Counted from the stretch's first letter, positions 9,811 to 18,927 are shown. The stretch is 41,392 nt of DNA from an uncultured Rhodospirillales bacterium (GCA_903927615.1 CAIYNU010000004.1:1-41392); one strand, 5' to 3'. Numbers and translations are program-made. Notes: generated from the sequence alone by a model not told the origin.

Positions 9811-11154
9811 ATGGCATCCGCCGCGGAACAGCTAGCCGCCAACATCAATTTTGGTGCCCTGGCCAAGGCCACTGAGCTGAAGAAACGGCTGTGGTTCACT
9901 CTGGGTGCGCTGGTGGTTTACCGGCTGGGAACCTATATCCCACTGCCCGGAATCGATCCCCAAATCTTTCATGATGTTTTCAGCCGGCAGGGCGGCGGTA
10001 TTCTGGGCATGTTTGACATGTTCTCGGGCGGTGCGCTCGGGCGTATGACCATCTTTGCCCTCAATATTATGCCCTACATTTCGGCGTCGATCATCATCCA
10101 GCTCCTGACCGCGACCTCGCCGACCCTGGAAGCCCTGAAAAAGGAAGGCGAAAGCGGGCGCAAGAAACTCAATCAGTATACCCGTTACCTGACGGTCTTG
10201 CTGGCGGCGGTTCAGGCCTATGGCCTGTCGATCGGCCTGGAAGGCATGAATAGTCAGGGCGCGGCGGCGGTAATCGATCCGGGGTATTTTTTCCGACTCA
10301 GCACGGTGATCTCGCTGGTCGGTGGCACCATGTTTTTGATGTGGTTGGGGGAGCAGATCACCGCGCGCGGCGTCGGCAACGGCATTTCGCTGATCATTTT
10401 TGCCGGCATCGTGGCGAATTTGCCTCATGCCTTGGCGGGAACCCTGGAAATGGGGCGGACCGGCGCGCTATCGACGTTGTTCATCATCTTCCTGATGATC
10501 ATGTCGGTGGGTGTTGTTACCTTCATCGTGTTCTTCGAGCGGGCCCAGCGTCGGCTGATCGTTCAGTACCCCAAGCGGCAGATGGGGAATCGGATGATGG
10601 GCGGCGAGTCATCGCATCTACCCCTGAAGCTCAACACGTCGGGCGTCATTCCTCCGATTTTCGCCAGTTCGCTGCTGCTGTTACCGTTGACCGCAGTTGG
10701 CTTTGCCGGTGGGCAGGGACCGGAGTGGTTGCAGATACTGTCGGGCTTCGTCAGCCATGGCTCGATTTTATATATGGTTTGTTATGCCGGTCTGATCGTC
10801 TTCTTTGCGTTCTTTTATACGGCGATTGTCTTCAATCCGGTTGAAACTGCGGATAACCTGAAGAAGTATGGCGGGTTTATTCCTGGAATCCGCCCGGGTA
10901 AGAATACCGCCGATTACCTTGATTTTGTGCTGACCCGCCTGACGGTGGTTGGGGCGGGATATTTAGCCGCGGTGTGCTTGCTCCCCGAGTTCCTGATTTC
11001 TCGGCAGTCTTTGCCGTTCTACTTTGGTGGCACCAGTCTTCTGATCGTGGTCAGCGTGACGATGGATACTGTGGCGCAGATTCATTCTCATCTGTTGGCG
11101 CACCAGTATGAAGGCCTGATCAAGAAGTCCAAGCTCAGGGGGAGAAGAGGATGA
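9811..11154 (+). CDS. secY: Preprotein translocase channel subunit SecY
   Basis: SecY (447 aa) is the channel through which SecA and ribosomes move proteins across or into the inner membrane. The sequence shows ten hydrophobic segments. Family landmarks are the first helix ([22 protein letters not shown], near residue 30), the plug region after [16 protein letters not shown], the [17 protein letters not shown] cytoplasmic loop, and the ribosome/SecA-contact loop with [16 protein letters not shown]. The length is normal. The last four bases overlap the adk start (ATGA). Confidence 0.98.
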   Translation: MASAAEQLAANINFGALAKATELKKRLWFTLGALVVYRLGTYIPLPGIDPQIFHDVFSRQGGGILGMFDMFSGGALGRMTIFALNIMPYISASIIIQLLTATSPTLEALKKEGESGRKKLNQYTRYLTVLLAAVQAYGLSIGLEGMNSQGAAAVIDPGYFFRLSTVISLVGGTMFLMWLGEQITARGVGNGISLIIFAGIVANLPHALAGTLEMGRTGALSTLFIIFLMIMSVGVVTFIVFFERAQRRLIVQYPKRQMGNRMMGGESSHLPLKLNTSGVIPPIFASSLLLLPLTAVGFAGGQGPEWLQILSGFVSHGSILYMVCYAGLIVFFAFFYTAIVFNPVETADNLKKYGGFIPGIRPGKNTADYLDFVLTRLTVVGAGYLAAVCLLPEFLISRQSLPFYFGGTSLLIVVSVTMDTVAQIHSHLLAHQYEGLIKKSKLRGRRG

Positions 11155-11798
11155 ATATAATCTTACTCGGCCCACCCGGCGCAGGGAAGGGGACCCAGGC
11201 CAAATTCCTTGAGGATAGATTCCGCATAATACAGTTGTCTACCGGCGATATGTTGCGCGCCGCGGTGGCGTCGGGCTCTGCGCTGGGCCAGCAGGCCAAG
11301 GCAATCATGAATGCGGGCAAACTGGTTTCGGATTCCCTGGTGATCCAGATGATCTCGGAGCGAATCGATCAACCGGATTGCCAAAACGGGTTCATCCTTG
11401 ACGGTTTTCCGCGCACGGTTCCTCAGGCGGAGGCCTTGGACCGGATGCTGGCCGACAAGGGCCTGAGGCTCGATCATGTGATTGAAATGAAGGTGGATGA
11501 CGAGGCCTTGGTGGATCGCATCACCGGGCGCTATTCGTGCGCCAAGTGCGGTGCCGGCTACCACGATCTGTTTCAAATCCCGAAGGTCGCCGGATGTTGC
11601 GATAGTTGTGGCGGGACGGCGTTCAAACGGCGTGCGGACGACAATGCCGAGACCGTTAAAACCAGGTTGGCGCAGTATCATGCCCAGACGGCGCCGATCC
11701 TGCCCTATTATCAGGACCGTGGAATCCTCAAGGCGGTTGATGGGATGGCTGCGATTGACGACGTGACACGTCAGCTCGAGGCACTTCTCGCCGCCTGA
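11151..11798 (+). CDS. adk: Adenylate kinase with a zinc-type LID
   Basis: Adenylate kinase (215 aa) interconverts ATP plus AMP with two ADP. The P-loop GPPGAGKGT is at residues 7-15, the AMP site includes [11 protein letters not shown], and [11 protein letters not shown] is at about 84-94. The LID carries four cysteines, C130, C133, C150 and C153, as CxxC-x16-CxxC, the pattern of structural-zinc adenylate kinases known from Gram-positive and some alphaproteobacterial members; E. coli Adk lacks it. Its position between secY and rpsM is typical of alphaproteobacteria, and it is coupled to secY by a four-base overlap. Confidence 0.97.
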   Translation: MNIILLGPPGAGKGTQAKFLEDRFRIIQLSTGDMLRAAVASGSALGQQAKAIMNAGKLVSDSLVIQMISERIDQPDCQNGFILDGFPRTVPQAEALDRMLADKGLRLDHVIEMKVDDEALVDRITGRYSCAKCGAGYHDLFQIPKVAGCCDSCGGTAFKRRADDNAETVKTRLAQYHAQTAPILPYYQDRGILKAVDGMAAIDDVTRQLEALLAA

Positions 11799-11820
11799 CG
11801 CATTGGAGTACGAAAAAGGG

Positions 11821-11848
11821 TTGACAGGCGCGAGATTCCGACTACCAT
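11821..11848 (+). promoter_or_regulatory. Probable sigma-70 promoter for rpsM-rpsK-rpoA
   Basis: A perfect -35 box TTGACA (11821-11826) is followed after 16 bp by TACCAT (11843-11848), which matches the -10 consensus at four of six positions. It lies just after adk and would give a leader of about 210 nt before rpsM. This is inferred from sequence only. Confidence 0.5.
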
Positions 11849-12064
11849 CCGCCGTCCTTGGTTCTCTTTGAGCCGGGAGGGGCGTGGTGTGTTGGGCAGG
11901 TCGCGCAGGGAGGCGCTGATCCATGTCGTTCGATTGGGACGACGTGGATGTTATCCTATCTTGCAGGTAGGAAGTCAGGGTGCGACGGGGTCCGGCCCGG
12001 GTCGGGAAGAGAATCAGGGCTGTCACCGGATTGGCGACAGCGCAATGAAGCGAGGAGGCGAGGC
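11849..12064 (+). promoter_or_regulatory. Structured leader candidate upstream of rpsM
   Basis: The 216 bp before rpsM contain no convincing gene. Two hairpins are visible: CCTATC/GGTAGG (11955-11960 with 11966-11971, five-base loop, one G-T pair) and GCTGTC/GACAGC (12019-12024 with 12036-12041). The ribosome binding site AGGAGG (12053-12058) is six bases before the GTG. A ribosomal-protein feedback site would be expected in this place, but I do not recognise a known family. Confidence 0.35.
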
Positions 12065-12433
12065 GTGGCGCGTATTGCTGGCGTCAATATTCCCGCACAG
12101 AAACGTGTGGAAATTGGGTTGACCTATATTCATGGCATCGGACCGGCCAAGGCTAAGGTGATTTGCACCAAGGTTGGGGTGGCTCCGGAGCGCCGTGTCA
12201 ATCAGCTAACCGACGACGAGGTGCTGCGTATCCGCGAGGTGATCGACAGCGATTTCCGCGTGGAAGGCGATCTGCGACGCGAGGTGGCGATGAACATCAA
12301 GCGATTGATGGATCTGGGCTGCTATCGTGGTCTGCGCCACCGCAAGGGATTGCCGGTGCATGGCCAGCGGACGCATACCAACGCACGGACCCGCAAAGGT
12401 CCGGCCAAGCCGATCGCCGGCAAGAAGAAATAA
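12065..12433 (+). CDS. rpsM: 30S ribosomal protein S13 (GTG start)
   Basis: S13 (122 aa) is in the 30S head, bridges to the large subunit and contacts P-site tRNA. The start is the GTG giving (M)[20 protein letters not shown], the exact family N-terminus, with AGGAGG six bases upstream. Further motifs are [26 protein letters not shown] at the C-terminal side. It opens the alpha-type cluster after a 266-bp gap from adk. Confidence 0.97.
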   Translation: MARIAGVNIPAQKRVEIGLTYIHGIGPAKAKVICTKVGVAPERRVNQLTDDEVLRIREVIDSDFRVEGDLRREVAMNIKRLMDLGCYRGLRHRKGLPVHGQRTHTNARTRKGPAKPIAGKKK

Positions 12434-12451
12434 CCGAACGAGTTCGAGCCC

Positions 12452-12850
12452 ATGGCCAAACCGAATGCAGCAGCGCAGCGCTTGCGTCGTCGCGAGCGCA
12501 AGAATATCTCCGCTGGCGTCGCGCACGTGAACGCGTCTTTCAACAACACCATGATTACCATTACGGATGCCCAAGGCAATACCATTGCCTGGTCTTCGTC
12601 CGGAAGTCAGGGGTTCAAGGGATCGCGTAAATCGACGCCCTACGCCGCACAGATCGCCGCCGAGGATGCCGGGCGGAAGGCGATGGAACACGGCATGAAG
12701 ACCCTAGAGGTCGAGGTGAAGGGGCCGGGGTCAGGGCGCGAGTCGGCGTTGCGGGCGCTTCAGGCGGTTGGTTTTTCGATCACGTCCATCCGTGACGTGA
12801 CGCCGATTCCGCATAATGGTGTTCGGCCGCCGAAGAAGCGCAGGGTCTGA
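12452..12850 (+). CDS. rpsK: 30S ribosomal protein S11
   Basis: S11 (132 aa) forms part of the platform and the mRNA exit. The sequence [22 protein letters not shown], then [20 protein letters not shown] and a C-terminal [18 protein letters not shown] are diagnostic. Its length is normal. It lies 18 bp after rpsM; a 154-bp gap without a gene separates it from rpoA. In alphaproteobacteria rpsD (S4) is not in this cluster, and it is indeed absent here. Confidence 0.97.
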   Translation: MAKPNAAAQRLRRRERKNISAGVAHVNASFNNTMITITDAQGNTIAWSSSGSQGFKGSRKSTPYAAQIAAEDAGRKAMEHGMKTLEVEVKGPGSGRESALRALQAVGFSITSIRDVTPIPHNGVRPPKKRRV

Positions 12851-13004
12851 TCACTTCTGGACACGCCGGTTTCGGGGTTGGCGGTCGCCGCAAGCGGCCG
12901 TTCATGCGTCGAAACGGTTGGCCATTGACGGGTTGGCCTGATGAGATGGGGTGGCGGTCCGGTCACGCCGTGCTCCCGGAAAAAGGCAAGAGGACGCTCC
13001 CGTG

Positions 13005-14018
13005 ATGCAGAAAAATTGGCAGGAACTGATCAAACCAAAGAAGCTGGACATTCATCCGGGCGATGATCCGGACCGGGTGGCGACTGTGGTGGCGGAGCCG
13101 CTGGAGCGTGGCTTCGGCTTGACGTTGGGAAATGCTCTGCGCCGGGTCTTGTTGTCCTCTCTCCAGGGGGCGGCGGTCACATCGATCCAGATCGAAGGCG
13201 TCCTTCACGAATTCTCGTCGATTCCCGGCGTGCGGGAGGACGTGACCGACGTCGTCCTCAACATTAAGTCAATGGGGCTGCGGTTGCATGGCGATGGCCC
13301 CAAGCGCATGCGCCTGCGGGCCGAAGGCCCTGGGGAAGTGACTGCGGGCCTGATTGAAACCGGGCCCGATATCGTGGTTATGGACCCCGAACAGGTGATT
13401 TGCACCTTGGATAACGGTGCGAAGCTGATCATGGAAATGACGGTCGAGGCGGGTAAGGGCTATGTTCCGGCCAGCCAGAACCGGCCGGAAGATGCTCCCA
13501 TTGGCCTGATCCCGGTTGACGCCCTGTTCAGTCCGGTGCGTAAGGTTTCCTACAAGGTGGAGAACAGCCGGGTCGGGCAGGTGACCGACTACGACAAGCT
13601 GTCCATGCTGGTGGAAACCAACGGAGCCGTGACGCCGGACGATGCGGTGGCACTGGCTGCTCGTATTCTACAGGACCAGCTTCAACTCTTCATCAATTTT
13701 GAAGAGCCGAGTCATGCGGTGCGCGAGGAGCGGGGCGAAGAACCGCCATTCAACAAGAATCTGTTGCGCAAAGTCGACGAGCTGGAGCTGTCGGTGCGCT
13801 CGGCCAACTGCCTCAAGAATGATAACATCGTCTACATTGGGGATTTGGTTCAGAAGACCGAGGCCGAGATGTTGCGTACCCCGAATTTTGGGCGCAAGTC
13901 ACTGAATGAGATTAAAGAAGTGTTGGCTCAGATGGGCCTGCATCTGGGGATGGAAATTCCCAATTGGCCGCCGGAGAATATTGAAGAACTGGCCAAGCGG
14001 CTGGAAGAGCCTTACTGA
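13005..14018 (+). CDS. rpoA: RNA polymerase alpha subunit
   Basis: The alpha subunit (337 aa) dimerises to nucleate RNA polymerase, and its C-terminal domain contacts UP elements and activators. The start is the ATG giving [15 protein letters not shown], the usual alphaproteobacterial N-terminus; the codon before it is an in-frame GTG. The N-terminal domain has [20 protein letters not shown] (about 40-60). The C-terminal domain has the two helix-hairpin-helix parts, with [13 protein letters not shown] and [14 protein letters not shown] around residues 255-310. Length is normal. Confidence 0.98.
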   Translation: MQKNWQELIKPKKLDIHPGDDPDRVATVVAEPLERGFGLTLGNALRRVLLSSLQGAAVTSIQIEGVLHEFSSIPGVREDVTDVVLNIKSMGLRLHGDGPKRMRLRAEGPGEVTAGLIETGPDIVVMDPEQVICTLDNGAKLIMEMTVEAGKGYVPASQNRPEDAPIGLIPVDALFSPVRKVSYKVENSRVGQVTDYDKLSMLVETNGAVTPDDAVALAARILQDQLQLFINFEEPSHAVREERGEEPPFNKNLLRKVDELELSVRSANCLKNDNIVYIGDLVQKTEAEMLRTPNFGRKSLNEIKEVLAQMGLHLGMEIPNWPPENIEELAKRLEEPY

Positions 14019-14108
14019 ACGGCGACTTTGGGGCGAACCCATGGCTGACCGACACCGGGCGTCGGCGGTCTGGGGGAACAACGGAAGAATGGAAGACCGG
14101 ATGGTCGT

Positions 14109-14125
14109 TGGGCCGAAGCGGCCCA
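14109..14125 (+). promoter_or_regulatory. Perfect hairpin in the rpoA-rplQ gap
   Basis: The sequence TGGGCCG-AAG-CGGCCCA forms a seven-base-pair stem with a three-base loop. It is not followed by a run of T, so it is not a classic terminator. It may act in RNA processing or stability between rpoA and rplQ. Confidence 0.4.
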
Positions 14126-14166
14126 CCCCGTTATGCCGGGTTGACCGGGTGACGGGAAGTGTCATC

Positions 14167-14185
14167 GATTTCGCGCGACGAAATC
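14167..14185 (+). promoter_or_regulatory. Perfect hairpin just before the rplQ ribosome binding site
   Basis: GATTTCG-CGCGA-CGAAATC makes a seven-base-pair stem with a five-base loop. It ends 11 bases before the AGGAGG (14197-14202) of rplQ. Its place suggests an effect on rplQ translation or on mRNA processing, but no known motif is recognised. Confidence 0.4.
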
Positions 14186-14213
14186 AAGCCATGTTGAGGA
14201 GGACGAACACGCC

Positions 14214-14627
14214 ATGCGTCACGGGGTTAGCGGACGGAAGCTGAACAAGACGACGAGCCATCGTAAGGCGATGTTCGCCAACATGGCCGCCGCGCTGATC
14301 AAGCATGAGCAGATCACCACCACCCTGCCCAAGGCCAAAGAGTTGCGTCCCTATGTCGAGAAGCTGGTGACGTTGGGGAAGAAGGGCGGGTTGCATAATC
14401 GCCGTCAAGCCTACGCCGTTTTGCGTGACGACGTGATGGTCAGCAAGCTGTTTACGGCGTTGGCGCAGCGGTATGCCGCGCGTCCGGGCGGATACACCCG
14501 GGTGTTGCGGGCGGGCTTCCGGTATGGCGATGCGGCGCCGATGGCGGTGATCGAGTTTGTGGACCGGGATCCCGAAGCCAAAGGCCAGGATAGCGGGCCG
14601 CCTCAGCTCAGCGACGACCAGGGGTGA
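14214..14627 (+). CDS. rplQ: 50S ribosomal protein L17
   Basis: L17 (137 aa) binds near the tunnel exit. The N-terminus [20 protein letters not shown] and the motif [36 protein letters not shown] are diagnostic, followed by [20 protein letters not shown]. The C-terminal tail ([18 protein letters not shown]) is longer than in E. coli. It closes the translation-gene run and is 195 bp from rpoA, an unusually wide gap for this pair. Confidence 0.97.
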   Translation: MRHGVSGRKLNKTTSHRKAMFANMAAALIKHEQITTTLPKAKELRPYVEKLVTLGKKGGLHNRRQAYAVLRDDVMVSKLFTALAQRYAARPGGYTRVLRAGFRYGDAAPMAVIEFVDRDPEAKGQDSGPPQLSDDQG

Positions 14628-14643
14628 TGAGGTTTGGTTCGTG

Positions 14644-14669
14644 GCCGGGACGGCTGACGCTGTCCCGGT
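14644..14669 (+). terminator. Hairpin after rplQ, possible terminator
   Basis: CCGGGAC (14645-14651) pairs with GTCCCGG (14662-14668), and the stem can extend inward by two more pairs. It lies 17 bp after the rplQ stop, where the cluster should end. There is no U-rich tail, so Rho-independent termination is uncertain. Confidence 0.35.
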
Positions 14670-14695
14670 TGCGGTTCGGCCGGTTGCGGTTCGGC
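14666..14695 (+). repeat. Exact 15-bp tandem duplication
   Basis: CGGTTGCGGTTCGGC occurs twice without a gap, at 14666-14680 and 14681-14695, in the rplQ-yqaA intergenic region. The first copy overlaps the right arm of the hairpin after rplQ. It looks like a replication-slippage duplication. Confidence 0.8.
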
Positions 14696-14763
14696 CCGGT
14701 CAACAAAGGGAATTGTGTGGTTGCGGGACATGGCCGGAATCGTGCCGGCTGGGGTTGGTGCGC

Positions 14764-15342
14764 GTGCTGAGACCAGTTTATGACTGGCTGGTGGCGCGGG
14801 CCAGAAGCCCAAGAGCGGTTTGGTGGCTGTGCCTGGTGTCGTTTGCGGAGAGTTCTTTCTTTCCCTTGCCGCCCGACATCTTGCTGGTGCCGATGGCGCT
14901 CAAGACGCCGTCCCGGATGTGGTGGTACTCGACTCTGTGCTCGATCGCCTCCCTGTGCGGCGGGTTGTTGGGTTACGCGATTGGTTACTACCTGTTCCAG
15001 TCGATCGGGCAGTCGGTCATTGAACTTTATCAGGCCCAGGACGCTTTCGGCCGGTTTCAGGAGGCGTTTCGAATTTATGGCCCCTGGTTCCTGATTTTGA
15101 AGGGCGTCACACCGGTGCCCTATAAATTGTTGGCCATTGCCGCCGGTTTTGCGAAGCTTGACCTCACGGTCTTCGTGTTGTGCTCCCTGGTGGCGCGTTT
15201 TTCCCGATACTACATGGTAACGGCGTTGCTTTGGCGCTACGGTCCCCAGATCGAAGCCTTGATCGAAAAGCGGATGATGATGGCCACCGGATTGGTGCTG
15301 GGGGTGGCTCTTCTGGGGATCATCAGCTTGAGGTTATTCTAA
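14764..15342 (+). CDS. YqaA/DedA-type inner-membrane protein
   Basis: This 192-residue membrane protein belongs to the YqaA branch of the DedA (SNARE-associated, VTT) superfamily, whose better-known members move lipids or support membrane homeostasis. Four to five hydrophobic segments are visible. The family segment FAESSFFPLPPDILLVPMAL lies near residue 26, and ILKGVTPVPYKLLAIAAGF, with the conserved Lys and Pro residues, is at about 115-133. The start is uncertain: a GTG giving MLRPVYDWL fits the family, with TTG and GTG alternatives up to three codons upstream. It ends seven bases from the convergent ABC permease. The specific substrate is unknown. Confidence 0.8.
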   Translation: MLRPVYDWLVARARSPRAVWWLCLVSFAESSFFPLPPDILLVPMALKTPSRMWWYSTLCSIASLCGGLLGYAIGYYLFQSIGQSVIELYQAQDAFGRFQEAFRIYGPWFLILKGVTPVPYKLLAIAAGFAKLDLTVFVLCSLVARFSRYYMVTALLWRYGPQIEALIEKRMMMATGLVLGVALLGIISLRLF

Positions 15343-15349
15343 CTCCCGA

Positions 15350-16495
15350 TCAGTCCAGCGTCAGCCGGTAACGATTGAGCGCAATGATGGTGATCACCAC
15401 CAGAAACAGCGCGATCGGCCATAGGTCCGGCGCGACTTCGGCAACACCGTTGCCTTTGAGCAAGATGCCCCGGACGATGCGGAGAAAGTGCGTGAGCGGC
15501 AGGGCTTCGCCAATGGCCTGGGCCCAGTCGGGCATGCCCCGGAACGGGAACATGAAACCCGAGAGCAGCAGGGACGGCAGGAAAAAGAAGAACGACATCT
15601 GCATGGCCTGAAGCTGGTTGCCCGCCACCGTCGAAAAGGTAAAGCCAACCGCCAGATTGGCGGCGATGAAGATCAGGACGCCCACCGACAAGAGCGCCAG
15701 ACTGCCGATCATCGGCACCTGAAACAGGAAATGAGCGGCCAGCAGGACCAGAATAACCTGGACATAGCCGACGGCGATATAGGGTAGGATTTTGCCGATC
15801 ATCACTTCGACCGGGCGCACCGGCATGGCCAGCAGGTTTTCCATGGTGCCGCGTTCGCGTTCGCGGGTGACCGCCAGTGCCGTCAGCATCACTCCGGTCA
15901 TGGTCAGGATCACCCCCATCAGTCCGGGAACGATATTGTATTGGGTGATGCCGTCGGGATTGTAGCGGCGATGGACCCGGACTTCGAAGGCCGGCGGCGG
16001 TTGTCGGAGGGAACGCAACGGGCCGCTCAGGTCGCGGTCCAGGGCGGTGTGGGCGATTTGATCCAGGGCGGCCAGGGCGTTGCCGGTGGCGGCGGGGTCG
16101 GTGGCGTCGGCTTCGATCAGCAACACCGGGTGTTCGCCGCGCTGTACCGCCCGGGCGAAGCCGACCGGGATGGTGACGGCGAACTGGACTTGATTCGAAG
16201 CCAGCAGCCACGGGATACGGGCTGGGTCGTCCACGTGCCGCGTGACTTGGAAATAGCCGGTATTCTCCAGGGCCGTAACCAAATCCCGGGCAAACACGCT
16301 GGGTTCGGCGACATGCAGGGCGGTGGGCAGGTGCTTGGGGTCGGTATTGATGGCGAAGCCGAACAGCAACACCTGCATCACCGGGATGCCGATCATCATG
16401 GCGAAGGTCATCCGGTCGCGCCGCATCTGGATGAATTCCTTGATGATCATCGCCAGGCAGCGCGCCCGGGACAGGCCGTCACGAGGTCCGGTCAT
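15350..16495 (-). CDS. ABC-2 type transporter permease (YbhS/YbhR-like)
   Basis: This 381-residue permease is the membrane part of the exporter encoded by the three - strand genes here. One hydrophobic helix lies at about residues 29-50 after a basic N-terminus (IKEFIQMRRDRMTF). A periplasmic domain of about 130 residues follows, and then five membrane segments start near residue 195. The family motif of ABC2_membrane_3 proteins is seen as TRERERGTMENLLAMPVRP near residue 233. Its GTG/ATG region overlaps the end of the ATPase gene by four bases. Only one permease gene is present, so it probably works as a homodimer. E. coli ybhFSR has two permeases. The substrate cannot be told from sequence. 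Confidence 0.88.
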   Translation of the reverse strand: MTGPRDGLSRARCLAMIIKEFIQMRRDRMTFAMMIGIPVMQVLLFGFAINTDPKHLPTALHVAEPSVFARDLVTALENTGYFQVTRHVDDPARIPWLLASNQVQFAVTIPVGFARAVQRGEHPVLLIEADATDPAATGNALAALDQIAHTALDRDLSGPLRSLRQPPPAFEVRVHRRYNPDGITQYNIVPGLMGVILTMTGVMLTALAVTRERERGTMENLLAMPVRPVEVMIGKILPYIAVGYVQVILVLLAAHFLFQVPMIGSLALLSVGVLIFIAANLAVGFTFSTVAGNQLQAMQMSFFFFLPSLLLSGFMFPFRGMPDWAQAIGEALPLTHFLRIVRGILLKGNGVAEVAPDLWPIALFLVVITIIALNRYRLTLD

Positions 16496-17418
16496 GAAAA
16501 ATTATCCCTTGCCTCGCCCATCAGGTGAATAAAGACGTCTTCCAGGGTCGGGGGGGCCGGTTGGAAGTGCAAACCGTCACTTGCCCGGTGGTCGGCCAAG
16601 GCCGCGGCCAGCAAGTCGGGGTCCTGGCCGCTGACGTGCAGGGTTTGCCCGAACAGCGCCACCCTGTCGACACCCGGCCTGCTGTGAAGCGTGCGGGCCA
16701 GGGCCGCGACTCCGGGGCCGGTGATGCGCCAGGTGGCCAGACCGGAACCCGCGATGACATCTGCAACCGTGCCGCGCGCCAGTAGCTTTCCATAAGCGAG
16801 ATAGGCGATTTCGTGGCAGCGTTCGGCTTCGTCCATGTAATGGGTGCTGACCAACACGGTGATGCCGTCCTCGGCCAGACGATGAATTTGGTCCCAAAAG
16901 TCCCGGCGCGCCACCGGATCCACGCCGGCGGTGGGTTCGTCGAGCAGCAGCAGCTTTGGCTCGTGAAGGGTGCAGGCGGCCAGCGCCAGCCGTTGCTTCC
17001 AGCCTCCGGACAGGGCGCCGGCCAATTGCCGGCTGCGCCGGGTCAGACCCAACCGGTCAAGCGCCTGGGCCACCTGTTGCCGGCGCCGGGGCAGGCCGTA
17101 GACCCGGGCGACGAAGTCCAGGTTTTCGGCGATGCTCAGGTCCTCGTAAAAGCTGAAACGCTGAGTCATGTAGCCGACTTGACGCTTGATCGCCGCGCCC
17201 TCGCGCAGAATGTCCAGGCCAAGACAGGTGCCGCCGCCGCTGTCGGGGGTGAGCAGGCCGCACAGCATGCGGATGGTGGTGGTCTTGCCGCTGCCGTTGG
17301 GCCCCAGAAAACCGCAGATGCGGCCGCGCCCGACCTGTATGGCGAAATCCTCGACCACCCGCCGGCCGTCGAAGCTCTTGTTGAGGCTGTGAACGTCGAT
17401 GACGGGCGCCCCGGTCAT
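16492..17418 (-). CDS. ABC transporter ATP-binding protein (YbhF-like)
   Basis: This 308-residue ATPase powers the neighbouring ABC-2 permease. It has a Walker A GPNGSGKTT (39-47), a Q-loop region MTQRFSFYEDLS, the signature LSGGW (136-140), a Walker B LLLLDEPTAGVDP (156-168) and a switch histidine in STHYMDE (193). It has one nucleotide-binding domain, unlike E. coli YbhF, which has two. A C-terminal domain of about 80 residues follows, as in the drug and polysaccharide ABC-2 exporters. It overlaps the genes on both sides by four bases, so the three are one translationally coupled operon. Confidence 0.92.
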   Translation of the reverse strand: MTGAPVIDVHSLNKSFDGRRVVEDFAIQVGRGRICGFLGPNGSGKTTTIRMLCGLLTPDSGGGTCLGLDILREGAAIKRQVGYMTQRFSFYEDLSIAENLDFVARVYGLPRRRQQVAQALDRLGLTRRSRQLAGALSGGWKQRLALAACTLHEPKLLLLDEPTAGVDPVARRDFWDQIHRLAEDGITVLVSTHYMDEAERCHEIAYLAYGKLLARGTVADVIAGSGLATWRITGPGVAALARTLHSRPGVDRVALFGQTLHVSGQDPDLLAAALADHRASDGLHFQPAPPTLEDVFIHLMGEARDNFS

Positions 17419-18398
17419 GGCCGCGGGCCTGCCGGGCCGAGCGACACGTCCACCGGCTGGCCGGGATGCAGGCGCTCCGGGTCGCCGTCCGGGCGGGCTT
17501 CGACCAGAAACACCAGTTTTTCACGATTCCCGAGGCTATAGATCACCGGTGGCGTGTATTCCGGTTGGTTGGCGATGAAGGACAGATGGCCGGTGAGGCC
17601 CGGGGGGCAGCCGTCGCAGGCCAGTCCGACCGGTTGACCGGTTTTGAGTTGGCCCACCAGGGGTTCGGGAACATAGAAACGAACCTTGATGGCGCCGGGC
17701 GGCAACAGCGACACCACCGGCGAGTCGGCGGTCGCCTGCTCGCCCGGCCAGTGCAGGACATCGTCGACCACCGCCGCCGCCGGTGCGGTCACGCGACGCT
17801 GGGCCAGCCGCCAGGACGCCTGGTCGACGGCGGCCTGGCTGGCCTCGACCTGGGCCTCGGCGGCCTTGACCTCGTCGGGTCGGGCCGGCAACCGCGCCAC
17901 CTCGATCTGGGCGGACAGCGAGCCGACTCGGGCTTGGGCCGCCTCCAGATCCGCTCGGGCGATGTCCACGTCCTGGATCGATGCCACCTTGGTGGCGGCG
18001 AGCTGGGAGCGCCGTTCCATCTGGCGCTGGGCCAGCCGCGCCTGGGCTTCGGCCTCATGGAGTTGGGCCACCACCACGTCGACCTCGGCCGGCCGCCGGC
18101 CGGTTAGCAGGTTGGCCAGTTGGGCGCGGGCGGTTGCGGCTTGCGCCTCGGCCTGGGTCAAGGCGGCGCGTTCGGCGGTGGCGTCCTGCTCGAACAACAG
18201 GTCGCCGGCCGCGACACGGCTGCCCCGCACCACCGACACGGCCACGAGTCGCCCCGGCAATTCGGGCGCCACCCGGACATAATCGGCGTCGGCATAACCG
18301 GGCAGCACCGGTGGCCCCGGCGGCGTCGGCGCGAACAGGCTTCCCAGCCCGGCCACCGCCGCAGCAAGCCCGGTTGTCAGCGGATCCAGCAGGGCCAT
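17415..18398 (-). CDS. HlyD-family periplasmic adaptor (YbhG-like)
   Basis: This 327-residue membrane-fusion protein would link the ABC pump to the outer membrane or gather substrate in the periplasm. It starts with a hydrophobic segment (about 6-24), then a biotinyl-lipoyl-like strand set (ELPGRLVAVSVVRGSRVAAGDLLFEQD, about 46-72) followed by a long alanine-rich coiled-coil hairpin (about 75-200). The second lipoyl half and barrel come after RRVTAPAAAVVDDVLHWPGEQ. It is the first gene of the - strand exporter operon and is divergent from the lipoprotein gene. The substrate is unknown. Confidence 0.88.
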   Translation of the reverse strand: MALLDPLTTGLAAAVAGLGSLFAPTPPGPPVLPGYADADYVRVAPELPGRLVAVSVVRGSRVAAGDLLFEQDATAERAALTQAEAQAATARAQLANLLTGRRPAEVDVVVAQLHEAEAQARLAQRQMERRSQLAATKVASIQDVDIARADLEAAQARVGSLSAQIEVARLPARPDEVKAAEAQVEASQAAVDQASWRLAQRRVTAPAAAVVDDVLHWPGEQATADSPVVSLLPPGAIKVRFYVPEPLVGQLKTGQPVGLACDGCPPGLTGHLSFIANQPEYTPPVIYSLGNREKLVFLVEARPDGDPERLHPGQPVDVSLGPAGPRP

Positions 18399-18506
18399 GG
18401 TCGGGGACCTCGGGTGAGCAGGGGAAGCGATGCCGGGTGTCGCCGTTATCGGCAGGTGTGCCCCCCGGGGTCAAGTGTTCCGGGGAGCGGCGCCGGCTGT
18501 GTTCAA

Positions 18507-18535
18507 TTGACTCGCGGTCACTGTGGACCGATGAT
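18507..18535 (+). promoter_or_regulatory. Candidate promoter for the lipoprotein-protease-rarA genes
   Basis: TTGACT (18507-18512; five of six) and GATGAT (18530-18535; four of six) are 17 bp apart, about 78 bp before the lipoprotein start. The rest of the 214-bp gap between the divergent operons shows no other feature I can support. Confidence 0.4.
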
Positions 18536-18612
18536 TGCTTCCGAACAAGGCCGGGGCTTGGCTCCTGGACCCCACGGGGGCAGCGGCGGTCCCAGGCCCC
18601 ATTTTGGGAGTT

Positions 18613-18927
18613 ATGATCGCGGTGGGCAAGTGGACGCGCGCCATCAGCGCCTTGGCCATCCTGGCACTGGCCGGCTGTGCCGGTTCGGGTGGCGGGTCGC
18701 CGGCGGCAAACCGACAGGCCGCCTGCGAAGGGATGTGCAATCACAACTATGATTCGTGCTCGGACAGTCTGGGCGCGCGGTCGGGCGGCGGCGCGTTCGG
18801 CGTCGGCATCGGGGCCGCCTGTGAACGGGAGAACCGGTCTTGTCTTGAACAGTGCCGGATGATCGCCGCCGAGCCTGACCCGGTTACCGGTGACACCAGC
18901 ACGAGCGGGGAGCGGAAGGCACCATGA
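18613..18927 (+). CDS. Small cysteine-rich lipoprotein coupled to the protease gene
   Basis: I do not recognise a named family. The 104-residue product starts with a lipoprotein signal (basic GKWTR, hydrophobic ISALAILALAGC); the lipobox is LALAGC with Ala at +2, which by the E. coli rule points to the outer membrane. The mature part has six cysteines in mirror order: C-x3-C-x6-C near residue 40, a Gly/Ser-rich turn, then C-x6-C-x3-C. In an antiparallel helical hairpin this spacing would line up three disulfides. The start was chosen as the ATG that begins the signal peptide. The TGA overlaps the start of the DegP-like gene (ATGA), so the two proteins are probably made together. Confidence 0.75.
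   Translation: MIAVGKWTRAISALAILALAGCAGSGGGSPAANRQAACEGMCNHNYDSCSDSLGARSGGGAFGVGIGAACERENRSCLEQCRMIAAEPDPVTGDTSTSGERKAP

Noticed and set aside
11868-12122. Upstream leader gene in the adk-rpsM gap
   Set aside because: The frame starts with TTG, has no ribosome binding site, runs into rpsM in another frame and encodes an Arg-rich sequence of the kind found in many chance frames here.
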